Source: Bacillus sp. MYb209 | Lineage (GTDB): Bacteria; Bacillota; Bacilli; Bacillales; Bacillaceae_G | Length of the DNA stretch: 64,000 nucleotides | Reading direction: 5' to 3' | Assembly: GCF_002975175.1 (NCBI RefSeq) | Contig: NZ_PCNZ01000006.1 | Location: forward strand, 143,055 to 207,054 | Part shown: in pieces, positions 54,412 through 63,241 of the stretch | How positions within the stretch are numbered: position 1 is the stretch's first letter | How the letters are laid out: each line of letters opens with the position of its first letter | Translations under genes and position numbers: made by a program | Notes under the pieces: model-generated | What the model was told of the DNA's origin: nothing | The model's input: only the letters and a program-made list of their open reading frames with translations | Databases searched by the model: none

Positions 54412-55521
54412 CTAAACCGTTTTAGAAAGCAATGAATCTAGCAAGTGATTCTCCTGCTTTCCTTCTATTAAATCAGCCATATACTGACCTGAAACAGGAC
54501 TTAATAAAATGCCGTTTCGATAATGGCCCGTACAAGCATATAAACCTTTTATTTCTTCATGCTCTCCCATATAAGGAGCTTCATGATTTGATTGTGGCCT
54601 TAATCCTGCCCATGTGCTTTCCCATTCTGCTTCTTTTAAAGCAGGTAATATTGTATAAGCACGCTCTAATATGGAAGTAATACTTTCTGGTTGTACAGTT
54701 TTATTGAACGTATGAGGCTTCATCGTTGCTCCAATTACGTAACGCCCACCGCGCTTTGGGGCGATATAAAATCTTTCTTGGAAAATAGGAGCTTTCAATA
54801 GCGGCTTCCTACTTCTTACTGCAACCACTTCTCCTTTAACTGGATATGTGCCCCAATCACTATGGAAGTAATGTAGTAATTTCGTACTCCATGACCCTTC
54901 AGCAATAACGACTTTTTCGCATGTGATGATGCCTTCGCTCGTAACAATCCCAGTCACTGTATCATTTTCAATTCGAATATCAAATACTTCTGTTTGTTCA
55001 TATATGTCAGCTCCAGAAAATGCTGCTGAGTGTGCGAATGCTTTCGTAAGCTCTGGCGCAATAACGTGACCGTCTTTTGGGTAATATACAGCCCCTATAA
55101 TTGACTTGGAAAGAAACGGTTCTTTTTCCCGCAAACGATCCCCCGTTAGAAAATAGGAATCTTCACCTGTTTTCTGTTGCCAATCCATAATATGAAGAAT
55201 TCTTTCCTTCTCCTCTTCATTTTGGGCAATGCGATAAATACCTTTTTCTTCATACCCAATATCGATGCCTGTCTTTTCACGCAAAACTTCTGCAAGTTGT
55301 GGAAATATAGCACGGCTTTCTCTAGCAAGCTCAAACAACGGATCATATTCATCCCATTCTGCCTGAACACCGAGCAAACCAGCAGCTGCTTTCGAAGCTT
55401 CAGATGCGATTCTTTGCTTCTCTACAATCGCTACTTTATGCCCTCTTTCTGCTAGAAAGTGTGCAACTGAACTACCAATTACACCTCCGCCAATAATCGC
55501 TACATCATACTTCTTACACAT
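54412..55521 (-). CDS. thiO: Glycine oxidase ThiO
   Basis: 369 residues. FAD-binding VAIIGGGVIGSSVAHFLAERG at the N-terminus, ASKAAAGLLGVQAEWDE and a C-terminal TWAGLRPQSNHEAPYMGE. It oxidises glycine to the imine used by ThiG. Overlaps tenI by 8 nt. Confidence 0.94.
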   Translation of the reverse strand: MCKKYDVAIIGGGVIGSSVAHFLAERGHKVAIVEKQRIASEASKAAAGLLGVQAEWDEYDPLFELARESRAIFPQLAEVLREKTGIDIGYEEKGIYRIAQNEEEKERILHIMDWQQKTGEDSYFLTGDRLREKEPFLSKSIIGAVYYPKDGHVIAPELTKAFAHSAAFSGADIYEQTEVFDIRIENDTVTGIVTSEGIITCEKVVIAEGSWSTKLLHYFHSDWGTYPVKGEVVAVRSRKPLLKAPIFQERFYIAPKRGGRYVIGATMKPHTFNKTVQPESITSILERAYTILPALKEAEWESTWAGLRPQSNHEAPYMGEHEEIKGLYACTGHYRNGILLSPVSGQYMADLIEGKQENHLLDSLLSKTV

Positions 55522-56134
55522 GTTTTTCCGCCCACTTTCTTATTGATTCCTTATAAGATTTCGCTCTGCTATACGGATTACTACTGCTTATAATCCCGGA
55601 CATAACAGCAATGCCACTTACACCATTTGCAAGAACATCACCTGTATTTTCAGGAGTGATTCCACCAATTGCAGTTATTGGTATGGATAAACATCTTGCC
55701 ATATGAGCAATTTCTTCTAATCCTCTTGCTGGCACATCCTTTTTACAAGCCGTTGGAAATACATGACCGTAAACGAGTGAATCCGCTCCATTTTTAAATG
55801 CCACTATCGCTTCATCTAAAGAATGTACTGAATAGCCAACATGCAAATAAGAAAACTTTTCTTTCACCGACCTTACATCTGCGCTTCGATATCCTAGCTG
55901 CACACGCGGAATATTTAATAGAATAGCAATATCAATTCGATCATTTATCACTATCTTCGATGCCGGAAAGCCTTTCCCCAAAAGACTTTCCACACCTTCA
56001 TACAATTCCTTCGTACTTTTCTCACGCTCACGAATATACAAATAATCAATCTCACTCTCAATTTGCATCGCTACATTCACTAACTCTTCGAATGGCATGT
56101 GACCATTTGAGATTACATGGAGCTCATTTTTCAT
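55514..56134 (-). CDS. tenI: Thiazole tautomerase TenI
   Basis: 206 residues from the second of two possible ATGs (56140 or 56134). ThiE-like TIM barrel with YLYIRERE, RVQLGYRSADV, YSVHSLDEA, YGHVFPTACK (family His) and ITAIGGITPEN-GIAVMSGI. TenI lacks thiamin phosphate synthase activity and aromatises the thiazole made by ThiG. Confidence 0.9.
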   Translation of the reverse strand: MKNELHVISNGHMPFEELVNVAMQIESEIDYLYIREREKSTKELYEGVESLLGKGFPASKIVINDRIDIAILLNIPRVQLGYRSADVRSVKEKFSYLHVGYSVHSLDEAIVAFKNGADSLVYGHVFPTACKKDVPARGLEEIAHMARCLSIPITAIGGITPENTGDVLANGVSGIAVMSGIISSSNPYSRAKSYKESIRKWAEKHV

Positions 56135-56144
56135 ATTCATTCGC

Positions 56145-57146
56145 CTACTTTAAAATGTTTTCGAATAATTCATCGGCTGGAACGATCTCTTTCGTCATTC
56201 CTTTTTCTTTCAGCCATTTATTTTGTTTCTCCCATGACTCTTTTGAATCTGATAAGAATGGCTCATCTTTCGTTTCCATCTTCTCTAATAAAATTTTCAT
56301 ACTTTCTTTTTCAACTTCTGGTACAAGTGGGAAGTTTTCTTTTTCTTGATGATTTAATAAAATATTTAATGCTTCATCTGGATTTTTCTTCATGAAATCA
56401 TATCCTTTTTTCGCACCACGTAAAAAGGCCTGTAATGCTTCTTTATCCTTTTTCAAAGTTTTATCACCTGTTACAAACACAAGCTCATGATAATTCGGCA
56501 CACCGTAATCAGCTGGATTAAAGTACGCTGGTTCATGGCCCTCATGACGCATGACAGGTACTTCATGGTTAATGTATGCTCCTGTTACAGCATCCACTTT
56601 TTTCGTAATTAACGCTGGTACTAAATCGAATCCAACATCGACTACTTTTACTGTATCTGGATTACCACCATCTTCTTTTACCATCGTTTTTAAATATGCT
56701 TCACTTAATGGTGTTCCAGAATATCCAACTGTTTTTCCTTCTAAGTCTTTAGGTGACTTAATACCTGTTGATTTCAGCGATACAACATGATTTAACGGCG
56801 AACGTACGACAGCTCCAATTGATTTCACTGGAATTTGTTCATTTGCTTTTGCCATGACAACATCTGGTTGATAATACAAACCAACTGTCACTTTCCCTGC
56901 TGCCGCTAGCGTTAATGGATCAGTCGGATTAGAAGGGAATTTAATATTCACCTTGACTCCTTCTTCTTTAAAGTATCCTTTTTCAATTGCCGTATAAATA
57001 AAGCTATGTACCGCATTGGGGTACCAATCAAGCATTACTGTTATTTCTTTTTCTGATTTATTCTTATCCGATGCCGAGTTACTCGAACATCCTGCAATCA
57101 TTGCAACTAATAATGTAAACACAAAGATGCGTTTTAATAATTTCAT
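56145..57146 (-). CDS. thiY: ABC transporter pyrimidine-binding lipoprotein ThiY
   Basis: 333 residues from ATG at 57146; a TTG five codons earlier lies in the ribosome site. Lipobox IAGC. NMT1/THI5-like domain: VMLDWYPNAVHSFIYTAIEKGYF, VGLYYQPDVVMAKANEQIPV and ALITKKVDAVTGAYINHE. With ThiXZ it imports N-formyl-aminopyrimidine, a breakdown product of thiamin. Overlaps thiX by ATGA. Confidence 0.92.
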   Translation of the reverse strand: MKLLKRIFVFTLLVAMIAGCSSNSASDKNKSEKEITVMLDWYPNAVHSFIYTAIEKGYFKEEGVKVNIKFPSNPTDPLTLAAAGKVTVGLYYQPDVVMAKANEQIPVKSIGAVVRSPLNHVVSLKSTGIKSPKDLEGKTVGYSGTPLSEAYLKTMVKEDGGNPDTVKVVDVGFDLVPALITKKVDAVTGAYINHEVPVMRHEGHEPAYFNPADYGVPNYHELVFVTGDKTLKKDKEALQAFLRGAKKGYDFMKKNPDEALNILLNHQEKENFPLVPEVEKESMKILLEKMETKDEPFLSDSKESWEKQNKWLKEKGMTKEIVPADELFENILK

Positions 57147-57898
57147 GAATGTTTCCTCCAACTAATAAATTTCTTTTCTAATATCGAAACAAGTATGACG
57201 AAGAAAATAGCTAATAATGATAACAATACAATTGGTGCAAATACACCAGCTCCGTCTAACTGCGTCATCATTCTTTTACTGAAATATCCAAGTCCAGCTT
57301 GTGCACCGAGCCATTCTCCAATTGCTGCCCCGATAACACCAAGCGGAACTGCAATTTTTAACGCTGAGAAAAAGTAAGGAAGAGCAGATGGCAATTTTAG
57401 CTTTAGAAAAATATCTTTTTTCGTTGCACCATACGTAACTAAGAGCTCCTCCCATTCTTTATTCGTACTACGCAGTCCATCATACGTATTTACCGCAATT
57501 GGGAAAAATGTAATTAAAACTGTGACAACAACCTTGCTCCAAATGGTATATCCAAACCATAAAACAAATAGTGGCGCAAGTGCTGTAATCGGGATTGTTT
57601 GTGAAGCTATTAATAATGGATAAAATGCTCTTTCCATCCACGTACTCGCATTCATTAACATTGCTAGCCCTACGCCCAGTACGATAGAAATAACAACGCC
57701 TATTAAAACGACGTACAACGTTGCAGGTAAATGAACCGTAAATAATATATCTTTCAGCGCCCATATCTTCATTACAATTGCAGAAGGTGATGGCAAAATG
57801 TACATCTCATCTACAATTCTTGCTCCTACTTCCCATAGAGCAAGTAAAATTCCACTTACTGTTAGGGCAGGTAATAGCTCCTTCAAACGATTCATCAT
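57143..57898 (-). CDS. thiX: ABC transporter permease ThiX
   Basis: 251 residues, six membrane segments, with EELLVTYGATKKDIFLKLKLPSALPYF, the EAA loop that contacts the ATPase. Overlaps thiZ and thiY by 4 nt each. Part of ThiXYZ. Confidence 0.92.
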   Translation of the reverse strand: MMNRLKELLPALTVSGILLALWEVGARIVDEMYILPSPSAIVMKIWALKDILFTVHLPATLYVVLIGVVISIVLGVGLAMLMNASTWMERAFYPLLIASQTIPITALAPLFVLWFGYTIWSKVVVTVLITFFPIAVNTYDGLRSTNKEWEELLVTYGATKKDIFLKLKLPSALPYFFSALKIAVPLGVIGAAIGEWLGAQAGLGYFSKRMMTQLDGAGVFAPIVLLSLLAIFFVILVSILEKKFISWRKHS

Positions 57899-58644
57899 AC
57901 AAGTACCTGCCTTTGTAACATACTAAGGAGCTCTTCTTTAAGCGCTAACACTTCAGGCTTATATAAATCTTTTCTTGTTCGGTTACGATCAAGCGGCACA
58001 ATTCGCTCAGTTAAAGTTGCTATCGGTTGATTTTCTACAACCAAAATTCGATTAGAAAGAAACAATGCTTCTTCAACATCATGAGTGATAAATAAAATTG
58101 TTTTTTCCCACTCTTTCCATTGTTCGAACAACCATTCTTGCAAAGATGCCTTCGTTAAAGCGTCCAATGCACTAAACGGTTCATCTAACAATAATATCTC
58201 CCCGCCTGTTAATAAAGTTCGGATAAAAGATACGCGTTGTCTCATACCACCAGATAAATCTTTCGGATATTTTTTCTCGTACCCTTGTAAACCAAATTTA
58301 TGTAACAGTTCTTTCGCTTTTACTTGTGCTTCTTTCTTCTGCACACCTTGGCACTCTAGCGGTAAAGCCGCATTCTCAATAATCGTCCTCCACGGCAAGA
58401 ACATATCTTTTTGAGGCATATACCCTACAGAATGATTCTTTGTTTCTGTCAGCTCTATCTGTCCAGTACTTACCTCTTCTAAGCCTGTAATAAGGCGAAA
58501 TAAAGTACTTTTCCCGCATCCACTCGGTCCGATAATGCTTACAAACTCTTTCTCTTGTATAGAAGCATTTAATTCATCGATGATTGGTTTCTCATCATAA
58601 TGAAAGGAAACATTATGAAACTGTAGTATGTTCTTGCTCCTCAA
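57895..58644 (-). CDS. thiZ: ABC transporter ATPase ThiZ
   Basis: 249 residues, probably from a TTG at 58644 that lies 10 nt after AAGGAG inside the tenA end. Walker A GPSGCGKST, signature LSGGMRQRV, Walker B EILLLDEPFSALD and the switch His in FITHDVEEA. Energises pyrimidine uptake with ThiXY. The start is not certain; longer open frame reaches 58692. Confidence 0.9.
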   Translation of the reverse strand: MRSKNILQFHNVSFHYDEKPIIDELNASIQEKEFVSIIGPSGCGKSTLFRLITGLEEVSTGQIELTETKNHSVGYMPQKDMFLPWRTIIENAALPLECQGVQKKEAQVKAKELLHKFGLQGYEKKYPKDLSGGMRQRVSFIRTLLTGGEILLLDEPFSALDALTKASLQEWLFEQWKEWEKTILFITHDVEEALFLSNRILVVENQPIATLTERIVPLDRNRTRKDLYKPEVLALKEELLSMLQRQVLV

Positions 58645-59308
58645 AACCCCACATCTCCTTACGATAAGCCATATCCCAGAATAAATATTCAAATCGGCTG
58701 GAATATAAGAAAATCTCCTCTAATCGGTCTAGTTCTTTCTCTGACTTTCCAACTGCCATTTCATTTAATAAATCTATTAACCAAATACAAAGGTTACCGT
58801 ATTCTTCAGAACTATATCCTTGAATCCACTCTCCAAAGAACTCATGATCTCTTGCTCCAGGAATATCATTTAAACGCTTTCCAATCTCCCAATAGCTCCA
58901 CATACATGGAAGTAAAGCTGATATTAATTCTGCAAGCGTGCCATTTTGAGATACAGACATCATGTAATTTGTATAGGCTAAATTTTTAGCAGATGGTTTC
59001 GCAGATTCCATCTCTTGCGCAGAAATGCCAAGTCTTTTTGCATACTGTTTATGAATCGTCATTTCACCATTTAAAATCCCATCAATTTGCTCTGCAAACT
59101 TTGCCATAACCTGTGGATTCGTTGCCTTTACAACTCCAATTGCATATAGCTTTGCATAATCTAACAAATATAAATAATCTTGAATAATATAGTACTGGAA
59201 TTTATCTTTTTCCAACGTACCATCCCCCATACCTACTACAAACGGATGATTATGACTTTTCTCCCAAACAGGCTGCACCGTATCATATAATCTTTCACAA
59301 AATTTCAT
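58613..59308 (-). CDS. tenA: Aminopyrimidine aminohydrolase TenA (thiaminase II)
   Basis: 231 residues, all-helical. Catalytic Cys135 in LLPCMWSYWEIG; other family parts are HPFVVGMGDGTL, YYIIQDYLYLLDYAKLYA and the C-terminal SSRFEYLFWDMAY. It releases HMP from aminopyrimidine derived from degraded thiamin. First gene of the operon behind two TPP riboswitches. Confidence 0.95.
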   Translation of the reverse strand: MKFCERLYDTVQPVWEKSHNHPFVVGMGDGTLEKDKFQYYIIQDYLYLLDYAKLYAIGVVKATNPQVMAKFAEQIDGILNGEMTIHKQYAKRLGISAQEMESAKPSAKNLAYTNYMMSVSQNGTLAELISALLPCMWSYWEIGKRLNDIPGARDHEFFGEWIQGYSSEEYGNLCIWLIDLLNEMAVGKSEKELDRLEEIFLYSSRFEYLFWDMAYRKEMWGFEEQEHTTVS

Positions 59309-59344
59309 TAATAATTCCCCTTCCTATATATCTATTTATCTCAA

Positions 59345-59377
59345 TAAAAAAACCACTTCTGTATATAAGAAGTGGTT
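59345..59377 (-). terminator. Terminator of TPP riboswitch 1
   Basis: AACCACTTCT and AGAAGTGGTT stem with TTTTTTT on the minus strand, between the proximal aptamer and tenA. Confidence 0.9.
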
Positions 59378-59409
59378 ACAACAAATAAAATTATAATTTA
59401 TTCGTTGTT

Positions 59410-59495
59410 CCACTTCCCTTCGCTAGTATTACCTAGATCAGGTCTGTAAGGGTTAAGGATTAGTCCTCTCTCAGCACATCAAGCACCCCTAGTGG
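59410..59495 (-). ncRNA. TPP riboswitch 1 (proximal to tenA)
   Basis: On the minus strand: CTAGGGGTGC, GCTGAGAGAG, ACCCTTACAGACCTGATCTA and GTAATACTAGCGAAGGGAAG, closed by CCACT/AGTGG. Confidence 0.96.
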
Positions 59496-59515
59496 TTTCA
59501 ATATGAAATTTTCAA

Positions 59516-59552
59516 ATAAAAAAGCCCCGTTTCTATACGCAAAGAAACGGGG
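59516..59552 (-). terminator. Terminator of TPP riboswitch 2
   Basis: CCCCGTTTCT and AGAAACGGGG stem with a T-run on the minus strand, between the two aptamers. Confidence 0.9.
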
Positions 59553-59572
59553 ACTCATTATTAGTGTCCGAA

Positions 59573-59669
59573 TTGCTTCCCTACGCTAGCATAATCTAGA
59601 TCAGGTAATGAAAAGGATCAAAGACTTAAGGTCTTACTCTCAGCTGGCAACACCAGCTCTCCTAGCAAA
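59573..59669 (-). ncRNA. TPP riboswitch 2 (distal to tenA)
   Basis: On the minus strand: TAGGAGAGCTGGTG, GCTGAGAGTAAGACC, TTACCTGATCTAGATTATGC and TAGCGTAGGGAAGCAA; closed by TTTGCT/AGCAA. It has a longer variable stem than the proximal copy. Confidence 0.95.
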
Positions 59670-59688
59670 CTATAAAATTATCACTGTC

Positions 59689-59717
59689 AGTATAACATTG
59701 TCATAAGTCATCATCAA
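59689..59717 (-). promoter_or_regulatory. Promoter of the thiamin operon
   Basis: On the minus strand TTGATG (59712-59717), 17-nt spacer, TATACT (59689-59694), 20 nt before the distal aptamer. Confidence 0.75.
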
Positions 59718-59932
59718 CTATTTTAATTTTCTCAATTGCCCATTAAATATTAGCATGTTAAACAAATATAAATGCAACTCCACAAATGATATATACAATA
59801 TTTATATACGAATCTCTCTTCTAACATTATTTTTATTGATTTCATATTACATTTATGTGAATACGACCACTATATTATATCTTTATACTATAATAAAATT
59901 ACAACTATACAACTAGAGGAGGTCTTTATTAC

Positions 59933-61087
59933 ATGAATATGAAAGCTACAGCTTTAACAGCAACTACTATCGCAATTGCTTCGGTACTTCCTTCTATGGG
60001 AGAATCCGATATACAAACAGCTGCTGCTAAGCAATCATCTAAAGTAAAAACTGGATATGTAAAAATTGACAACGTTGCATTACATCAAAATAACCATGCA
60101 GATAGTGCAATAATTGATAACATTCGATTTAATAGCCCGGTTACTATTCTTGAGACAACTCAAGATTGGTATAAAGTATCTGTTAACAACAAAACAGGCT
60201 ATATGAAAAAAGATGCAATTCTATTCAAAAAAAATGTTCGTCCTAGTAATCAGTATATCGTAAATGCGAACGCATTAAACGTTCGTTCTGAACCTAATAC
60301 AGAGTCTTCTATTCTAGATATATTACCAAATGGTCAATTCATTACCATCCAAGGTGAACAAGGGGATTGGTACAAAATATTACATAACGGTCAAATTGGA
60401 TACGTACAAAAAACATTTGTATCTAATGGATCCACACCTCTAGTAAAAGGTGTAACTGTACAAGGTTCTCCTTCTTATACTGTTGCAACACCAAAATTAA
60501 ATGTACGTAGCAATGCTAGTACAAGTAGCACTCTACTTGGCTCATTACAAAATGGTACACAAGTACAAGTAGTAGAAACGGTAGGTACTTGGTATAAAAT
60601 TCGTTTTGGCACAGGATACGGATATGTAGCAAAACACTATGTAGTGCAAAATCAAAATCAAGCACAAGCTAAAACAGCTCAACCTGCATCAATTCCAGCA
60701 GTTTTCAAATTCCCTACTCAAGGGAAAATCAGCTCCACTTTTGATATGCGCTGGGAGCAAATGCATTATGGTATAGCAGCACAAGGAAATGTCTCTATTC
60801 AAGCTGCTGCTGCAGGTAAAGTTGTGAAATCTTATTATTCGGCTAGCTACGGCAATGTCGTGTTCATCGCCCATCAAATAAATGGGAAATTATATACAAC
60901 AGTTTATGCTCATATGAAGGATCGCACTGTACAAGCTGGTGATCAAGTACAAACTGGACAATTAGTAGGTCATATGGGAAACACAGGTCATTCATACGGG
61001 CAACATCTCCATTTCGAATTACATAATGGAGAATGGAATTTTGAAAAAACAAATGCAGTAAACCCACTGCCATATTTAGTTAGGTAA
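59933..61087 (+). CDS. Secreted protein with three SH3b domains and an M23 (LytM) domain lacking a zinc-ligand Asp
   Basis: 384 residues behind GAGGAGG. Residues 1-32 look like a signal peptide. Three SH3b domains lie at about 38-98, 106-165 and 182-238. The M23/LytM domain (about 258-380) has H278 in MHYG, H327 in YAHM, and HLH at 358-360. Active M23 enzymes have H-x-x-x-D; here the residue four after H278 is Ala282, and the sequence reads HYGIAAQG where HYGIDIAAQG would be expected. One zinc ligand is missing, so the domain may bind or regulate without cutting. Confidence 0.85.
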   Translation: MNMKATALTATTIAIASVLPSMGESDIQTAAAKQSSKVKTGYVKIDNVALHQNNHADSAIIDNIRFNSPVTILETTQDWYKVSVNNKTGYMKKDAILFKKNVRPSNQYIVNANALNVRSEPNTESSILDILPNGQFITIQGEQGDWYKILHNGQIGYVQKTFVSNGSTPLVKGVTVQGSPSYTVATPKLNVRSNASTSSTLLGSLQNGTQVQVVETVGTWYKIRFGTGYGYVAKHYVVQNQNQAQAKTAQPASIPAVFKFPTQGKISSTFDMRWEQMHYGIAAQGNVSIQAAAAGKVVKSYYSASYGNVVFIAHQINGKLYTTVYAHMKDRTVQAGDQVQTGQLVGHMGNTGHSYGQHLHFELHNGEWNFEKTNAVNPLPYLVR

Positions 61088-61092
61088 ATTAT

Positions 61093-61425
61093 ATGCCACG
61101 CAATATACCTCTATTTATTGAATACCTGGCCTTTTTAGGTTTAATCTGTTGTTTAATCATTTATAATACGAACATTGTATTTTTATCTATTATTATTGCT
61201 TTTGTTGCTTTAGAAATCATTATGGAAGCATTACAAATGCGGCTAAAACAAAGAATTGCCCATATTTATAATGCAATTTTTCTTTTGAGTGCTCTTATAA
61301 CAAATATAATTAGTAATGGTTTTTATTTATCTACCGTACTTCCTGTATTCCTTATAGGTGTTTTATTATTCATAGCTAGATACATTCATGTTCCTAATAA
61401 CCAAAAACATGAACAAGAAGCTTAG
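61093..61425 (+). CDS. Small membrane protein
   Basis: 110 residues with four membrane segments (about 7-25, 27-47, 58-75 and 78-98) and a charged C-terminus. It starts 5 nt after the SH3b-LytM gene and has no terminator between, so it is co-transcribed. Family not recognised. Confidence 0.65.
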   Translation: MPRNIPLFIEYLAFLGLICCLIIYNTNIVFLSIIIAFVALEIIMEALQMRLKQRIAHIYNAIFLLSALITNIISNGFYLSTVLPVFLIGVLLFIARYIHVPNNQKHEQEA

Positions 61426-61439
61426 AAAGAGGAGACACT

Positions 61440-61595
61440 GTGTACCAATCTTTCAAAGATAATCCAATGAAATATATATTGAATTTATATGAAAAAATGA
61501 ATACTTTTTTTGGTATACAAGGAAGTTATACTGCACAATTTCTCCTTTATGGAATGTTATTTCTTATCTTAGTTACTTTCTCCTTGTTTTACTAA
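61440..61595 (+). CDS. Very small membrane protein (51 residues)
   Basis: GTG start with GAGGAG 5 nt upstream. Product MYQSFKDNPMKYILNLYEKM followed by an NTFFG turn and a hydrophobic C-terminal helix (QFLLYGMLFLILVTFSLF). It begins 14 nt after the previous gene and is followed by a terminator, so it is probably the third gene of the operon. Confidence 0.65.
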   Translation: MYQSFKDNPMKYILNLYEKMNTFFGIQGSYTAQFLLYGMLFLILVTFSLFY

Positions 61596-61596
61596 C

Positions 61597-61632
61597 AAAA
61601 AAGGATCTCACATAAACTTGAGATCCTTTTTA
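61597..61632 (+). terminator. Terminator of the SH3b-LytM operon
   Basis: AAGGATCTCA and TGAGATCCTT stem with A- and T-runs; it may also serve the convergent gene ending at 61666. Confidence 0.88.
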
Positions 61633-61665
61633 ATTTATATTAATTTTTAATATGTAAAATACGGT

Positions 61666-62817
61666 TTATCCACAAGCATATTTTTCATAAATAAAACTAA
61701 GATTATATTTTTTCTCTAGGCTCATTCTTTGTTCATCGTCGCACCAATAGAAAAGAATATCATGAATCGTTGCATAACGCTTATTTTTAAGAAATAGTTT
61801 AAAGAATGATGGTAAACAATCATGTAATTGTATAAATATATAATTGCGTAGTATTTCTTCTTTGTATTCAATTCCCTTACAAATATACAGTAATTCTTCA
61901 CAATAATATGCATGCTGTGGAACTTGGATCATTTCGAAAAATGGTACATATGATAGTAACTTTCCAATAAAATGACCATACCGATCCATTACCCCTATCG
62001 TCATATGCTCCATCATTTCTTTCATCACATATAAATAATCATCTACATGAGTTGTCTTTAAAGGGTCTAATCGATCGGAAATTTGTGAAAGTACAGCTCT
62101 TTGACAAGCTAAAACTGCTTGACTAGGTCCATAATATGATAGGAAGTCTGTACACTTACGATACTTTCGTAATAAGTCATGTGTATATAAATCATACACA
62201 AAAGTATTACAATACATTGCCAGACTCATCATATCACTATTTAATTGCTCTTTTGATAGTGTTTTCGCTCGCTTACATATATAAAAGAATGTAAATTCCA
62301 ATACTTCTTTATGAGATAATAGATGTTTGCAATCTGTTATACATTTCTCATTAAATTTAACTCGATTCCAAATTTCTACATCCTCAGCTGTTAATTCACC
62401 AATACGATATTTAATAATTAAATAGTTTAAAGCAACTGCTTTCGTCAAAAGATCCCATGTTTCATACTCCAATGAAGTTTGGACAAATTCATCTAGCCCT
62501 TGGGTTATCATAAAAGCATTTGCCTCTTCATACCAACCAATCTCTTGACATAAACGAAGAATACGTACTAGAGTTGGAATTCCATCTTTATGAAACTGCG
62601 GTAAATTCTTTACTTTATTCATGCCATATACGATAAATGCCGCTAAATTTTCTTCTTTATAAAATTCTTTTTCTTTCCATACTAATATAGTTCGCTCTTT
62701 CCCTTCACCTTTTGGATGACAAGGTACAAGCAAAGAAAATAACTCAGCGAAATTATTTGGTTCTATATATGTATCTGTAACCAAATTCCAATTTGGATCG
62801 CCCTGTACAGCCCTCAT
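61666..62817 (-). CDS. Hypothetical protein, 383 residues
   Basis: Begins MRAVQGDPNWNLVTDTYIEP, with AGGGG 8 nt before the ATG. Predicted mostly helical, with repeated aromatic- and Cys-rich helices (EFTFFYICKRAKTLSKEQL, YYCEELLYICKGIEYKEEIL). No signal peptide, membrane segment or catalytic motif was recognised. A structured repeat lies directly upstream and separates it from any older promoter, so its 5' region may have been rearranged. Confidence 0.6.
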   Translation of the reverse strand: MRAVQGDPNWNLVTDTYIEPNNFAELFSLLVPCHPKGEGKERTILVWKEKEFYKEENLAAFIVYGMNKVKNLPQFHKDGIPTLVRILRLCQEIGWYEEANAFMITQGLDEFVQTSLEYETWDLLTKAVALNYLIIKYRIGELTAEDVEIWNRVKFNEKCITDCKHLLSHKEVLEFTFFYICKRAKTLSKEQLNSDMMSLAMYCNTFVYDLYTHDLLRKYRKCTDFLSYYGPSQAVLACQRAVLSQISDRLDPLKTTHVDDYLYVMKEMMEHMTIGVMDRYGHFIGKLLSYVPFFEMIQVPQHAYYCEELLYICKGIEYKEEILRNYIFIQLHDCLPSFFKLFLKNKRYATIHDILFYWCDDEQRMSLEKKYNLSFIYEKYACG

Positions 62818-62848
62818 ATAATTCCCCTTCCCTTTTTATCCCGCATTA

Positions 62849-62973
62849 ACGGGCAGTAAGACTCCCACCTCAAAATTCAGTGAATGCGAGGAAGTTAGGT
62901 GGGAGATAAAATTGCCCGTAAAAGCCCGATTGGTTCAACTAATAATCATTGGGGGATGGACAAAACCCCCAAT
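62849..62973 (+). repeat. Structured intergenic repeat, IS605-type right-end/omega-RNA-like candidate
   Basis: Nested stems: ACGGGCA (62849-62855) with TGCCCGT (62913-62919), and inside it CTCCCACCT (62862-62870) with AGGTGGGAG (62897-62905). Then GCCCGATTGGTTCAAC, and a third hairpin ATTGGGGG (62948-62955) with CCCCCAAT (62966-62973). Related to 23400-23468. There is no transposase nearby. The interpretation as a solo transposon end is inference. Confidence 0.55.
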
Positions 62974-62975
62974 AA

Positions 62976-63241
62976 TTAAAGTTTCACTTTATCTACGTAG
63001 GAAATATTAATTCATTATTACAACACTAAAAATAAATATTGTTATATTCAAAACCTATCATAATACTTATATCTCTCAGTATATCATTTTTTCTCTTATT
63101 AAAAATTAGGAATGACAAATTTGAAAAAACTGTCAAAAATATTGACTCTATACTTATTATATAATGTCTCAGATACATCACGCTAACATATTAGTTTAAT
63201 CCGTATATACTAGAATAATGTATCTGATCTTTATACATAAT
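62976..63241. other. AT-rich intergenic region
   Basis: About 270 bp upstream of both the 383-aa gene and downstream of the CBS gene's 3' side. No gene, terminator or clear promoter seen. Confidence 0.4.
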
